A stretch of DNA of 64,000 bases. It comes from Eubacterium sp. An11 (lineage in GTDB: Bacteria; Bacillota; Clostridia; Lachnospirales; Lachnospiraceae). The notes under the pieces were generated by a model that saw only the letters and a list, made by a program, of their open reading frames with translations, was not told where the DNA came from and did not search any database. Location of the stretch: the NCBI RefSeq assembly GCF_002161065.1, contig NZ_NFLV01000016.1, positions 1-64,000 on the forward strand, given 5' to 3'. Positions within the stretch are counted from its first letter, which is position 1. Every line of letters begins with the position of its first letter. Made by a program: the position numbers and the translations under genes. Below, piece after piece: positions 1 through 9,868 of the stretch.

Positions 1-45
1 GCAAATCCAACGAATCAATATCTTTTTAAAAATGATATTATCACC

Positions 46-68
46 AAGGGGAAAGTCTGCCCTTTTTT
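46..68 (+). terminator. possible rho-independent terminator, rightward
   Basis: AAGGG and CCCTT flank a short loop and are followed by a T run at 63-68. The orientation fits the 3' end of a plus-strand gene left of the window. The stem is only about 5 bp, so support is weak. Confidence 0.3.
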
Positions 69-116
69 CTGATGAAAAATATTTTTCATTTATCTATTGA
101 CATTTATTAGCTGGAC

Positions 117-281
117 TTACTCGGCATTCTTTTCAACAATTCTTCGTATGGCCTTAACCATATCCTGCGTAGTATATTCTCCTGTTTTAATGTTTCTTCG
201 CTCAGCTGAAATAATTAATTTTTTCATTTGTGTCAATTTTTGTTCATCAATCTGTACTTTCTTAATCTCATCAGACAACAC
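117..281 (-). CDS. small 54-aa protein, last gene of the defence operon
   Basis: This short reading frame starts with GTG at 281 (a second possible start, TTG, is at 278) and overlaps the last codons and stop of the helicase gene. An AGGAGG Shine-Dalgarno sits about 9 bases before the GTG, inside the helicase's terminal Glu-rich codons, which strongly favours real translation. The 54-residue product is charged and looks mainly helical, with a Lys/Glu/Gln-rich first half, a double-Arg stretch near residue 28, and a C-terminal segment DMVKAIRRIVEKNAE. There is no signal peptide, Cys pair or membrane segment. I do not recognise a family. The position suggests translational coupling to the helicase, as an accessory subunit or a small regulator. 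The function is unknown. Confidence 0.6.
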   Translation of the reverse strand: MLSDEIKKVQIDEQKLTQMKKLIISAERRNIKTGEYTTQDMVKAIRRIVEKNAE

Positions 282-2436
282 TGCTTTGTTCCTCCTCTTC
301 TTTCAAATCTTCCTCTGTAATTCCGAATCCATGTTTTAATTCATAAATTAAATTGTATGTCTCTGAAGGATTTTCAGATATTTCTGCGAAATCCAACATT
401 CTTATTAATTCTCTTTTTACTAATCCTTTAGACGAACTAACAACATCAGGACTATGGCTACCAATTGTGTCTGCACTAAATGGTAAAGTAATAAAATCAA
501 ATATTATTGCATACTCTTTTCCTGGAAACTTTCTTAATACTCTTCCTCTACGCTGAATATATTCCTTTGGGTTTGTACTACTAGCTAGAATGAATGCGGT
601 TTTTATACTTGGAATATTGACGCCCTCATCTAAACATTTAATGGCTACTAAAGCCTGTAGCATGTCTCCTTTAGCAAATTCTTTTTTTATCTGTGCTCTT
701 TCCTGAGCAGTTTCTTGCGATGTAAATCTTCCTACCCGCATTTGCATTTTATTTCCAAGTAGATTTGTAACAATATCTATTTGTCTAGTTCCGAATGAAA
801 GATCTTCAACATCCCCTTTTTTTATTGTTGTTGCTCCACAATATATCAGTAAATGATTGTCTTTTTTATAAGGTTGAATCTGCTTTTCCAACTCTGATAA
901 TTTCCCTCTAGCCCCTGCAATAATTCTTGCTCTTTTTATCAATAGTTGTTTTGCATATTCCGAAAAAACTACTTTTCCATTTCTCTTTTTAATGGCCTTC
1001 GCTAATTGATGGGTGATAGATAAATAGTCTTCCAGCTCATCTTCTTCCAAATATGTTAAGACCGGATGGTAATAGTATCTTGTCAGCATTCTATTATCTA
1101 TAGCATCTCTAAGTGAATACTCAATACACTTTTCTCCAAAATAACATTTTAAGGCTTCGGTCCCTTCTTCATCGTTATGCCTGTCGATTGTCGCAGATAG
1201 TGCTAATCGGAAAGGTATTCCACTCGGTAAATATCGTCTATAAGTTTGTGCCCCCATATTATGAGCCTCATCTACAACCAAAACAGTATCATTAGCCAAA
1301 AGTTGAATTTGCTGTTGTACTGATTTTGTCACAAATGACGCATTCGTTGTTACAAAACAAAAATAATCTAGTACGCCTAAATTAAAAGATCTTACTGCTT
1401 GCTCAAGATGTTTCTTCCATTTTTTTTGTGGCGATGCCGAAAATCCGATTATTGGTCTTATTCCAAATCGGACAATATCTTCACACCATTGTTCTACTAA
1501 ATGTTGATAAGGACATACAATAATGATTGCCAAACGGTTATTATTAAATCTATACAAATATTCAATACTAGCAAGTGCAGTCAGCGTTTTCCCAGTACCT
1601 GTCGCCATATCATATATACCCCGAAATCCATTTTCCCTCCATTTTTCTAATGCCTGACTCTGATATGATCGTATTCTGAAATCATCCGGTAAATGAATAG
1701 GCAACTTCTCGTCGGCTGTGCTTTTATCCTTCTTCGACTTCGTAGCTTTAATATTCAGTTTATCAGCTAATGTGGGATTATATTCATATAATCGCTGTTT
1801 CACAGCCTCTGGGAATTCATAAATTTCAATTCCAGGTTCATAATCCTCCCAAATTGCTTTGAATGCCATCTCCTTTTGAAATACTCTTTCTGCATCCGAT
1901 GTCCAAGAGCAAAAAGCATCAAATGACTCGTAATTGCCTCTAAAAGCATTTTCACTTTCATTCATAGATCCAGAAAACGCTACAGAATCACCATTAGCAT
2001 CTGTTATTATTCCCATTTTTTCGTGGTACATAGAGACTTCATTGTTTGTAGTTAAGAAAGCAATTTTAATATCTAGAATCCCCTGCGACACAAGTTGAGC
2101 TATCAAAGATAAATTTTTTCTATCCTCCTCATTTTCAGGATCTTTTAGTTCTCTAGAAAGTGAATTTTCAATTACCTTTCTGAGTTCATATCCTTTTTGT
2201 ATTTCTATATAATCTTCTTCTGTCAATCTCGGGGACGCTACTATTTGTATTTTACCACCGTTTTTTATTAATCCATCTATTCCTCTCGAAATCATTGAAA
2301 GTGCCGATGAGCTAAAAAAACCAACTGCTCTTTGATACAAAACAGCTTCACTTAACAATGGAATATAGAAGTCTTTAACCACATCATCAATAAACGATCT
2401 ATATTCACTTTTAATAGTCAATTCTCTAAGTCCCAT
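271..2436 (-). CDS. PLD-like nuclease domain fused to DEAD/DEAH (SF2) helicase
   Basis: A 721-residue two-part protein. Residues 1-200 look like a phospholipase-D-type nuclease domain: HEK at 138-140 and GSMNE at 156-160 form one HxK...GS.N half-site, so activity may need a dimer. Residues 250-640 are an SF2 helicase/translocase with Walker A ATGTGKT (278-284), DEAH (389-392), motif III SAT (414-416) and motif VI QRRGRVLR near 630. The C-terminus is acidic. This layout is familiar in restriction and anti-phage proteins. The start has AGGAGAAACTTA directly upstream, and the gene lies 10 bp after the cysteine desulfurase, so they are co-transcribed. The likely role is DNA translocation coupled to cleavage, possibly as the restriction arm of the phosphorothioation system. 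That role is inferred from context. Confidence 0.85.
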   Translation of the reverse strand: MGLRELTIKSEYRSFIDDVVKDFYIPLLSEAVLYQRAVGFFSSSALSMISRGIDGLIKNGGKIQIVASPRLTEEDYIEIQKGYELRKVIENSLSRELKDPENEEDRKNLSLIAQLVSQGILDIKIAFLTTNNEVSMYHEKMGIITDANGDSVAFSGSMNESENAFRGNYESFDAFCSWTSDAERVFQKEMAFKAIWEDYEPGIEIYEFPEAVKQRLYEYNPTLADKLNIKATKSKKDKSTADEKLPIHLPDDFRIRSYQSQALEKWRENGFRGIYDMATGTGKTLTALASIEYLYRFNNNRLAIIIVCPYQHLVEQWCEDIVRFGIRPIIGFSASPQKKWKKHLEQAVRSFNLGVLDYFCFVTTNASFVTKSVQQQIQLLANDTVLVVDEAHNMGAQTYRRYLPSGIPFRLALSATIDRHNDEEGTEALKCYFGEKCIEYSLRDAIDNRMLTRYYYHPVLTYLEEDELEDYLSITHQLAKAIKKRNGKVVFSEYAKQLLIKRARIIAGARGKLSELEKQIQPYKKDNHLLIYCGATTIKKGDVEDLSFGTRQIDIVTNLLGNKMQMRVGRFTSQETAQERAQIKKEFAKGDMLQALVAIKCLDEGVNIPSIKTAFILASSTNPKEYIQRRGRVLRKFPGKEYAIIFDFITLPFSADTIGSHSPDVVSSSKGLVKRELIRMLDFAEISENPSETYNLIYELKHGFGITEEDLKEEEEQSSVV

Positions 2437-2446
2437 TAAGTTTCTC

Positions 2447-3592
2447 CTAAAGATTCTCTTTTATAAAATCTAATGCCGCTTGTAATTGATCAAAATCATC
2501 ATCATTGGTAAAATAACTTACACTAAACCGAACAGTTCCAGCAGGATATGTCCCTAAGAACTGATGTGCCAATGGTGCACATTGCAGACCAGCTCTTACA
2601 GCAATCCCTTGTTGATCAAAAATATTGCCTGCGCTATCACTACTAATATCATCCAATAAACATGATACTATCCCAGCATAATTTGCTCCGTCTGGAGCGC
2701 CAACAATTTTGACAAATTCGTATTGATTCAGAATATCTATCAAATGATTTTTATGATCTATTTCTTTCTTCCATAATTCCTCTACAGTAACTTCTTGCAT
2801 CCATTTAATGGCGGCATTCAACCCAGCTATTCCAACAATATTAAGTGTTCCAATTTCATATTTTTCTGGAAGACTTTCTGGCATATCCTGATTAGATGAT
2901 TCATATCCTGTTCCTCCATAAATAACAGCAGGAAACTTAACCAACGGTTCCATAACAAAACCAGAAATCCCTGTAGGGGCATACAAAGTCTTATGTCCAG
3001 CGAAGACTGCAAAATCAATGCAGTTAAGCCCTACATTTAAATCAACCAGACCAGCACTCTGTGCCATATCAACCAATGTAAGGGAACCCCACTTTTTTGC
3101 TAATGAAAAAATTTCTTCCACAGGCGATATCAGTCCAATAACATTACTTACATGGCTAACAATGACAAGATCAGGCTTAACAGAATCAAACTGATATCTT
3201 ATTTTTTTCATATCATATACAAGCTCTTTTGTCACAGCAAGCTGATAAACTGACACAGAGCCTTTATTTTCAAAGTGATGCAGAATTCTTGTTACCGCAT
3301 TATGTTCAAACGGACTTATATAAACATTTCTTATTCCTGTTTCTATTATGCCCTGAATGATAATATTTAAGGCAATTGTTGCGGTTGGTGTGAAAATCAC
3401 CTGCTTGGCGAGGCAATGCAATAACTCTTGTATTCTTTTTCTTGTATCAGATATTAAGCTCCCTGCCGTTTGTGCTATCAAATAGTTTCCACGTCCAGCG
3501 TTTCCTCCATTCTGTCTGTAAAAACTATCCATAAAAGAATAAACCTCTTCTGGTTTCGGGTATGTTGTTGCAGCATTATCAAAATAAGCCAT
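2447..3592 (-). CDS. class V aminotransferase / cysteine desulfurase (SspA/DndA/SufS-like)
   Basis: A 381-residue PLP enzyme expected to take sulfur from L-cysteine as a persulfide. The N-terminal FDNAATTYPKPEEV is typical of the family. The PLP lysine is K201 in AGHKTLYAPTG, and the persulfide cysteine is probably C338 in RAGLQCAPLAHQ, followed by the usual GTVRFS. Length is close to that of other class V desulfurases. It is embedded between the large ATPase (15 bp upstream) and the helicase (10 bp downstream), next to a PP-loop thiolation-type enzyme. It is therefore most likely the dedicated sulfur donor for DNA phosphorothioation, as SspA or DndA is, and not a general Fe-S cluster enzyme. 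A housekeeping IscS/SufS role cannot be excluded from sequence alone. Confidence 0.85.
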   Translation of the reverse strand: MAYFDNAATTYPKPEEVYSFMDSFYRQNGGNAGRGNYLIAQTAGSLISDTRKRIQELLHCLAKQVIFTPTATIALNIIIQGIIETGIRNVYISPFEHNAVTRILHHFENKGSVSVYQLAVTKELVYDMKKIRYQFDSVKPDLVIVSHVSNVIGLISPVEEIFSLAKKWGSLTLVDMAQSAGLVDLNVGLNCIDFAVFAGHKTLYAPTGISGFVMEPLVKFPAVIYGGTGYESSNQDMPESLPEKYEIGTLNIVGIAGLNAAIKWMQEVTVEELWKKEIDHKNHLIDILNQYEFVKIVGAPDGANYAGIVSCLLDDISSDSAGNIFDQQGIAVRAGLQCAPLAHQFLGTYPAGTVRFSVSYFTNDDDFDQLQAALDFIKENL

Positions 3593-3607
3593 CTTTTCCC
3601 TCCCTAT

Positions 3608-6600
3608 TTAGCAAAGTGTCTTTAATATTTCCATCAGGATTTGCCGTTTTTCTTGATCAGATATTGAACATCCCATTGAATCCAATGCTGCTGTCACTTG
3701 ATTATGTAATAATCTGCCTTTACCTGTGTTTGTAACCTTGTCAAACCTTTTTGTAATCACAACACCATTATCGTCAATAAAACTTATTTGGTATGCACTT
3801 GTGCTCTGCTCTTCTCCTATATAGTTCTTAATTGAATGATATGCCTCTGCTGTCTTCTTGTATTTCTTTATATTAGATATAAACAGTACCTTTACCTTTT
3901 CATCCCAATCTTCTATTCTTAGGTCTGTAGCAAGCTTTGCTAGCCTAACAATTGTAAGATTATCATCATTTGTAATCGATTTAAACAATCCCAGACATTT
4001 TTCCGTTCCATCGGTAAACAATTGCTCAAATACTGCTTGATCTAACGATTCGCACCAATCTTTAATAACCGAAGCCAGTGACATCCTATCCACATAGTCT
4101 TTTTCCTTCGGTAGAACAAATATTTCCTTTACTTCTTTTTTTAACTCCTTTTTTACTTCTGATAAATAACTATCATAAAAATCTTTTGTCATTTTTACAT
4201 TATCAGCTAACGCCTCCTGAAATTCTGTAAAGCCAAATATCTTTGGCAATTGCTCAAATAGTAATTCATTTCCGCTGATATTCTGTTTTAATAATTTTAG
4301 CATCTCTTGATAATCTTTTCTGAGTTTTCCGCCATCTGGTTTGGCTTTGCATTCCTTCGTGTACTTCGGCAAAGCCATATACCATCGTCTCATCGCAAAA
4401 ACAACATAATCATAAGAATTAGCACAACGTTCTGCTTCCACGATATACTCCGAAAAATAATCTGACAGCTGTTGTACAAATGCTTCTTTTTCTGGATTCC
4501 AGTCCAAATACGACATTGTAAACATATCTGGTTTAGAATTTATTTGTATAAGTGTATCTACTGATACAGGAATTTGACCATGTTGATCAGCAATTATTAC
4601 TTCTCTCTTATATTCGTGAATAACAGCAGACAAATAAATCGGTATTAATCCTTTTCTAAGGCCAATATGATACTGCGGTGAAATCAGCCTTCTGTATAAC
4701 TCTGCAAAAGACACTGTCCCTTTTTTTCGTGCCTCCAATATAAAATTTTCAATAGTTTCCAAAACTTTCGCCATATGCTCCACTTTTTTCGGATGAAGAT
4801 TCAGTCTTGGCAAACCATTATTTTCTTCCCATACGCCTGTACGTACAAGAGTACTTCTCATAATAGATACTTCCTGACCTGAACCACTTAGTCCAAGATT
4901 AGGTTCTAATTCATTTCGTAATAAGGCTGCAATAATCTTATTTCTACTATTACTAGCAGTTGTGGTAATCTCATTTTTATTCATGGCTTCATTATTAATG
5001 ACCGGTGTACATGAATAAACATGATCACAAATGTTAGACATCAGTTCTGTCAGTGCAGCTTTTCTACCTACCGATGCTTGAGCTCCATTATGAATATATA
5101 TCGATTTATATGCCTCTGGTCGTATATATCCGCGCATAAAGGATCCAATAACTTCTCTCAAGTCTTCGTAGATTACTTCGTATTCTTCAAATAGAACTTT
5201 ATCGTCATTAGCGTCATCTCTTAAGACAGATACAGCCATAAATTCTCTTACAATCTCCTCAATAGGTGAAAAATGCTTTGGCAAAATGAAAATATAACGT
5301 TCACAATTTTTACTTGTGGTAATCAACAGTTCTCTCAAGTTACTAATAGATTCTTCGCTATGCGGAATAATCCCATAAATAACACCATCCGCTTCTATAT
5401 CTTCACTTTTGCTTATCCAATCAACATCTTCTGTCACTTCATCCTCGTCAATGAATTCAAATGCGAAATAACGAATCATATCTCGTTCATTATTATATCG
5501 AGACGGATATACATAATTATCAAAATTAGAGTTATTGAGTGTTTCCTTAACTGTCACCCTACTACTCTGAGCCTCAACCATATCACAAATCTTCTGGCGA
5601 ATATCTACTCCGGACGTCTGCTTTAAGCGAAGATAGTTATTGCTTCGCTTCAAGTACACTACATACTCTTTCTCTATAAGGTTATCAATTGCCCGATTAA
5701 TCTGTTCCGGACTATAGCTTATTGAAAAAATACTAATCAGCTCATTCTTTGAAGGCTGCAATTTTTCAAATTGTTCAAGTATATAAATAAGCGATAGTGT
5801 CTTTACAATCTTACTTTCAAGAGAAGTCGGCTGAATCTTCTCTAAAATCAATTCCGTTAAAATATATTTTTCATGAATACTCCCACTATATACTTCCTTT
5901 TTGAGCAACGGTTCGAAGTAGTCATAGATTAAGTCTGGCGTAATAACCTCAAAATGATCGTCCTGATAAGAATCCAAAAAAGCAGGTAAAGTTGACATCC
6001 CGGGTGCTGAAAGAAACGTAAATAGTGTTCTTTCATTCTGAGCAACGCGTTCTGATAATCTAGGCAGTATAAATGTTGAAACTGGATGTAAAGGATAACA
6101 TCCAAAAATAGTTTTTTTTATCTGGTCTTCAGCAACATCACTGAAGATGTTATGCTTCTTATACCTTTGTATTAATCCTTGAAAGCTTTCACTATACCTT
6201 GTACAAAATGCCGACCAAAGTTTCTCGCTTTTCTGAATAGCAAATTCAATAATCTCATAAGTCTGAGTAAAATTATTATTAAGATGAATATGCTTAAATC
6301 TCTCAGATACACCACGCCATCCATCAACTTTCTGTTTAGGAAGTTGATCAATATAGTTTGCTATTTCTTTATGAGAAATTAACATCAAATGCATCTGCTG
6401 ATCTCCGCTGCGATTGCATTTTTCAGCAAAATCCTGAAGCATTTTTGTATCACTTACTGAAGCATCTGTAATATTTGCTTCTAGAAACTTACTGAACTCA
6501 TCATATATAACATATATTCCTGTATACCCCTTACTTTTCAATCCGCAAACTGCTTCCTCATAAAGCTCCACAACATCAAAGCCCAAAAAAGGATTGAAAA

Positions 6601-7225
6601 CACTGCCAGAAGTTAATGTTGGGTATATTTTTTCAAATCGCTCATATGACCCTGTATTATATGACTGCAATTCCTCAATATACTTCTCAATTGGTATATC
6701 AATTGCATCTTTTAGCTTTTGATATGTTTCTGGAAATTCATTTTCCCATCTTTCAATTACTTTAACAGCTGCCTTGTAATTTGTTTCAGGCATTACATCT
6801 AGAAGCCCATTCATGGACAATGTTCTCTGTAAAGCAAGAAGAAATGCCTGAGGTAAGCTTGTATTACTTCCCGTAATAATAACCGGAAGAAGCTTATTAT
6901 TTGATTCATAATAATTCTTGACACACTGAAACAATTTAGGATTATCCTTAATCTTAGGCATAGTTTTTTTGAAAAGGTTCAGATCCCGTCTCATTAACAT
7001 GGCCAAAATAGTTAATACTATATGGGATTTTCCTTTACCATAAGCGCCAATAAGTACACGAGCACGTTCTGTTGATGAAGGAGCGGTGCTTAGAAGAACT
7101 TCTTCAAGCAACGCTAATGCCGATCTCGTTGGTATAAAATTTTTTAATTTATCGTCATTGTTCAGATCATATCCAATATTTACCGAATATTGAAATCCTG
7201 AAGCGACAGAAATCATTTTACTCAT
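3608..7225 (-). CDS. large P-loop ATPase of the phosphorothioation module (SspC / BrxC-PglY-like)
   Basis: A 1205-residue protein with an N-terminal P-loop: GAYGKGKS at 60-67 and Walker B GIYVIYDEFSKF near 236-247. The GxYGKGKSH form of Walker A with YDEFSKF is typical of large ATPases of defence islands (BrxC/PglY-type and the ATPase of Ssp clusters). The remaining 900 residues have no obvious catalytic motif and look mostly helical, with Lys/Glu-rich segments near 990-1030. The start is preceded by AGGTGG at 6 bp. It follows the DUF4007 gene by 19 bp. In Ssp systems an ATPase works with the DUF4007 protein and the PP-loop enzyme in DNA modification; the same task is inferred here. The length is large, and whether it is a true SspC orthologue needs a profile search. 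Confidence 0.75.
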   Translation of the reverse strand: MSKMISVASGFQYSVNIGYDLNNDDKLKNFIPTRSALALLEEVLLSTAPSSTERARVLIGAYGKGKSHIVLTILAMLMRRDLNLFKKTMPKIKDNPKLFQCVKNYYESNNKLLPVIITGSNTSLPQAFLLALQRTLSMNGLLDVMPETNYKAAVKVIERWENEFPETYQKLKDAIDIPIEKYIEELQSYNTGSYERFEKIYPTLTSGSVFNPFLGFDVVELYEEAVCGLKSKGYTGIYVIYDEFSKFLEANITDASVSDTKMLQDFAEKCNRSGDQQMHLMLISHKEIANYIDQLPKQKVDGWRGVSERFKHIHLNNNFTQTYEIIEFAIQKSEKLWSAFCTRYSESFQGLIQRYKKHNIFSDVAEDQIKKTIFGCYPLHPVSTFILPRLSERVAQNERTLFTFLSAPGMSTLPAFLDSYQDDHFEVITPDLIYDYFEPLLKKEVYSGSIHEKYILTELILEKIQPTSLESKIVKTLSLIYILEQFEKLQPSKNELISIFSISYSPEQINRAIDNLIEKEYVVYLKRSNNYLRLKQTSGVDIRQKICDMVEAQSSRVTVKETLNNSNFDNYVYPSRYNNERDMIRYFAFEFIDEDEVTEDVDWISKSEDIEADGVIYGIIPHSEESISNLRELLITTSKNCERYIFILPKHFSPIEEIVREFMAVSVLRDDANDDKVLFEEYEVIYEDLREVIGSFMRGYIRPEAYKSIYIHNGAQASVGRKAALTELMSNICDHVYSCTPVINNEAMNKNEITTTASNSRNKIIAALLRNELEPNLGLSGSGQEVSIMRSTLVRTGVWEENNGLPRLNLHPKKVEHMAKVLETIENFILEARKKGTVSFAELYRRLISPQYHIGLRKGLIPIYLSAVIHEYKREVIIADQHGQIPVSVDTLIQINSKPDMFTMSYLDWNPEKEAFVQQLSDYFSEYIVEAERCANSYDYVVFAMRRWYMALPKYTKECKAKPDGGKLRKDYQEMLKLLKQNISGNELLFEQLPKIFGFTEFQEALADNVKMTKDFYDSYLSEVKKELKKEVKEIFVLPKEKDYVDRMSLASVIKDWCESLDQAVFEQLFTDGTEKCLGLFKSITNDDNLTIVRLAKLATDLRIEDWDEKVKVLFISNIKKYKKTAEAYHSIKNYIGEEQSTSAYQISFIDDNGVVITKRFDKVTNTGKGRLLHNQVTAALDSMGCSISDQEKRQILMEILKTLC

Positions 7226-7244
7226 CTAATGCCACCTATACTTC

Positions 7245-8132
7245 TTAATCAATGGTTTTGTAATATTTCTGGACACATTCATTGAAATCCAATTTCTGAT
7301 TCAAATGAACAATATCCAATCCAGCTGTTCTAATTATCTTAAGTAAGCCAAGATTCTCTATTTCGTGTAATGCATCTAACATAGTAATAGCATCCAAATT
7401 AAACACTTTTCCTATATTGCATGGTTTAGTAAGCAATTCGTTAAGACCTATTTCGTCTCTTCCTTTTGCTTGATCTTCAATCACAGCAAATACCACCCAC
7501 GGATTTAAAGATCCTGCTGCTGGGATTGACTTTTTATATGTTTTTTGTTTTCTATTTGCTATATCAATCAACCCTAACTCACCGAACGGACAATCAATAT
7601 TATTTTCTGGAGAAACTTTCCCCGGATTTAATTTGTATCTAGGTAGGTAGGTATTAACAATACAATTAAAATCGTCATTTAAAGATCTAATTGCAACGGA
7701 ATTTACCCCCTCCATCATTAATATATAATTTTGTAATGCCTGTACAAACTCTTCTCTTGTAAACTCTGATATTGAAAACTCATTAAAAAAATAATACCAT
7801 GCTGTAGCTTCTTCTTTCTGCTTTGCAAGTTGATATTGTAATAAATATAAAGTCCCTAATTCTTCTATATACCTATCGTTCAAATAAATTTGTTCTCCTA
7901 ATGGTGTAAGATTCTGTATTCTTCTACCCTTTTTAGACTCCGTTGTAAGTCCAACCGCCTGTAACCAATACCTAAGCGCCTTAACCATATTAGATCCAAT
8001 GCCCAAAATATCCATTGGATTTTCATTTTTATCTATAAACAAATCTGGCTTTTCCACTACGCGTTCCATACCCTTACTGAGCCACCCTTTTCTTATAAAA
8101 AATGTATCATGAGCGCGAAACTTCATTGCCAT
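7245..8132 (-). CDS. DUF4007 family protein (SspB-like)
   Basis: A 295-residue protein beginning MAMKFRAHDTFFIRKGWL. The RAHDTFFIRKGWLSKGM segment is the characteristic N-terminal signature of DUF4007 proteins (compare the SGHETFPLRxGWL form). I chose the ATG at 8132, not an upstream in-frame start, because GGAGGG lies 7 bp before it. DUF4007 proteins are repeatedly found beside PAPS-reductase-like genes; in Ssp systems SspB belongs to this group and is reported to nick DNA during single-strand phosphorothioation. I cannot point to catalytic residues here, so the nickase role is by family. It is the second gene of the operon, 20 bp after the PP-loop gene and 19 bp before the ATPase gene. Confidence 0.8.
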   Translation of the reverse strand: MAMKFRAHDTFFIRKGWLSKGMERVVEKPDLFIDKNENPMDILGIGSNMVKALRYWLQAVGLTTESKKGRRIQNLTPLGEQIYLNDRYIEELGTLYLLQYQLAKQKEEATAWYYFFNEFSISEFTREEFVQALQNYILMMEGVNSVAIRSLNDDFNCIVNTYLPRYKLNPGKVSPENNIDCPFGELGLIDIANRKQKTYKKSIPAAGSLNPWVVFAVIEDQAKGRDEIGLNELLTKPCNIGKVFNLDAITMLDALHEIENLGLLKIIRTAGLDIVHLNQKLDFNECVQKYYKTID

Positions 8133-8152
8133 AATACTACCCTCCATTATTG

Positions 8153-9868
8153 TTACTTTGTTCTCAAATATTTATCCATCATACAACCGCCATCCAAATA
8201 TTTTGCTGTCATACACATTTTGCAGTGTACACACTTATCTGGGTCAATATAATAGATGTCTTCAGATACTGAAATAGCCCCTGCTCTGCAAATAGATTCA
8301 CACTTTAAACACTTTCTACATGCATTAAACTTCCGTATCTGGTATCCAACCATACGTTGTAAAGCATCATGATCTTTAACATTCATAGTTCGAACCTTTA
8401 CTGCATACTCATATCTATCCTGACTGAATGGTTGAATAGACAATATTGGAACATTAGTTTTTGCATCAAGAACTAATGTCTCTCTTAATAACTTCTTTCC
8501 AAGTTCAGGCGCAACTCGCCCAAACGGAGTGAACATGCCTATTAGTTCATCATCAAACGGTTTTACCAATCGATAAATCTTCGCATTCTCTTCTGATGTA
8601 CAATTTGTATACTTGATTTTTACGTCACCAGCTGCCGCAAGTCCATTTCCTCCCTGCCGAGCTTTCCATTTTCCTGTATCTACATAAACTTCTGCATCTT
8701 GTTTTCCTATTTTCTTAGCGAATCTGATTAAAAACTCACGCCATTTCTTTGATTGTTCCGGCATATAAATTCTAGATAAAAATTGAGCTCTCTGATTATT
8801 ATTGGGACAGCACCAACACCCAACACGATCATACCCCAATCTGTACGCTTCATTAAAATCCACTTCCTCCGCCAGTATATATAACCATATATCTAAATCC
8901 TTCCAGAAAAAAATGGGAGAAGCCACTGTTTGCTGTTGGATTTTCACGGACTCTGCATCATCTTCTACTCTATTGTATTTACTACGACTAACAGATTCGG
9001 ATTTTCGAATTCCATAAAATGTAAGAATCTGCTGATTTCTATACAAACTATTTATCACTCGTGTTATTGGACCGGTCTTAAACATTGAACAGCACCACCG
9101 CATCATCCTTGCCGGCGGTCCTATATCCTCACAAACATCATAAAATACCTGTTCTTCATTTTTGGCAAAAAGGAAAATTGCCTGAGGATGATTTTTTCTA
9201 TACATTTCAGCGTATTTTATAGTTGTTGGAAATTCCAATGTTGTGTTTCCAAAAATATGCACGAGGCTAGGATTACTTAATGCCTTTACAACAACATCTG
9301 CTGTTACTGTCGAATCCTTACCACCAGAAAATGAAATAACTAATCGTTCTTCATCAAATCCAGAGGCGGTTTTTCTTACAAATTCAAACGCTTCATTTTT
9401 GAGATAATTCAGTCTGTTTCTATTAGCATTTATAAATGCTTCAATATATTTGTCAAAATATTCATATGTATTCGATACAGCATTCACTTCTAATTTTTCG
9501 CTAATTGCGTCTGTATCTGCATGTTGAAATACTGAATTTGGAATAGAAATACCTTTTCCATCAATATAATATCTATTATTAGCTGCCCATATCGAACTTT
9601 TGCTAAATTCTTGGGGCTTCTTATCCAGTAATATTTCTAAAAGCAGCCTTTCTTCTGGGAAAACGGGTCTCAAATCCGTAGACAAGTATTTTGTTGTCCC
9701 TCCACATATCGGACATATTCCTTTATCAGCTTGATTTATTGTCTGAATAATAGGAATATTACATGTTTTACACCAATAAACCTCCGTAGGAAGATCTTCC
9801 ATGGTTTTTTCTCCACAGATTGGACACTCTTTTTCATTTGTTTCTATATTGCAATTTCTACACCACAT
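8153..9868 (-). CDS. PAPS-reductase-like PP-loop protein with zinc ribbons and ferredoxin tail (SspD/DndC-like)
   Basis: A 571-residue multidomain protein. Residues 1-56 hold two zinc ribbons (CxxC pairs at 3/6, 15/18, 33/36 and 52/55). The central domain is an adenine-nucleotide alpha hydrolase with PP-loop SGGKDS at 181-186 and RMMRWCCS about 90 residues later, which bears paired cysteines. The C-terminus carries a dicluster-type ferredoxin region (CRKCLKCESICRAG and CVHCKMCM). In DndC and SspD such proteins activate the DNA backbone by adenylation and help insert sulfur. The ATG at 9868 is preferred over the upstream GTG (9880) because AGGTGA sits 8 bp before it. First gene of the operon, so it carries the promoter. 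A role in sulfate assimilation is unlikely given the neighbours. Confidence 0.85.
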   Translation of the reverse strand: MWCRNCNIETNEKECPICGEKTMEDLPTEVYWCKTCNIPIIQTINQADKGICPICGGTTKYLSTDLRPVFPEERLLLEILLDKKPQEFSKSSIWAANNRYYIDGKGISIPNSVFQHADTDAISEKLEVNAVSNTYEYFDKYIEAFINANRNRLNYLKNEAFEFVRKTASGFDEERLVISFSGGKDSTVTADVVVKALSNPSLVHIFGNTTLEFPTTIKYAEMYRKNHPQAIFLFAKNEEQVFYDVCEDIGPPARMMRWCCSMFKTGPITRVINSLYRNQQILTFYGIRKSESVSRSKYNRVEDDAESVKIQQQTVASPIFFWKDLDIWLYILAEEVDFNEAYRLGYDRVGCWCCPNNNQRAQFLSRIYMPEQSKKWREFLIRFAKKIGKQDAEVYVDTGKWKARQGGNGLAAAGDVKIKYTNCTSEENAKIYRLVKPFDDELIGMFTPFGRVAPELGKKLLRETLVLDAKTNVPILSIQPFSQDRYEYAVKVRTMNVKDHDALQRMVGYQIRKFNACRKCLKCESICRAGAISVSEDIYYIDPDKCVHCKMCMTAKYLDGGCMMDKYLRTK

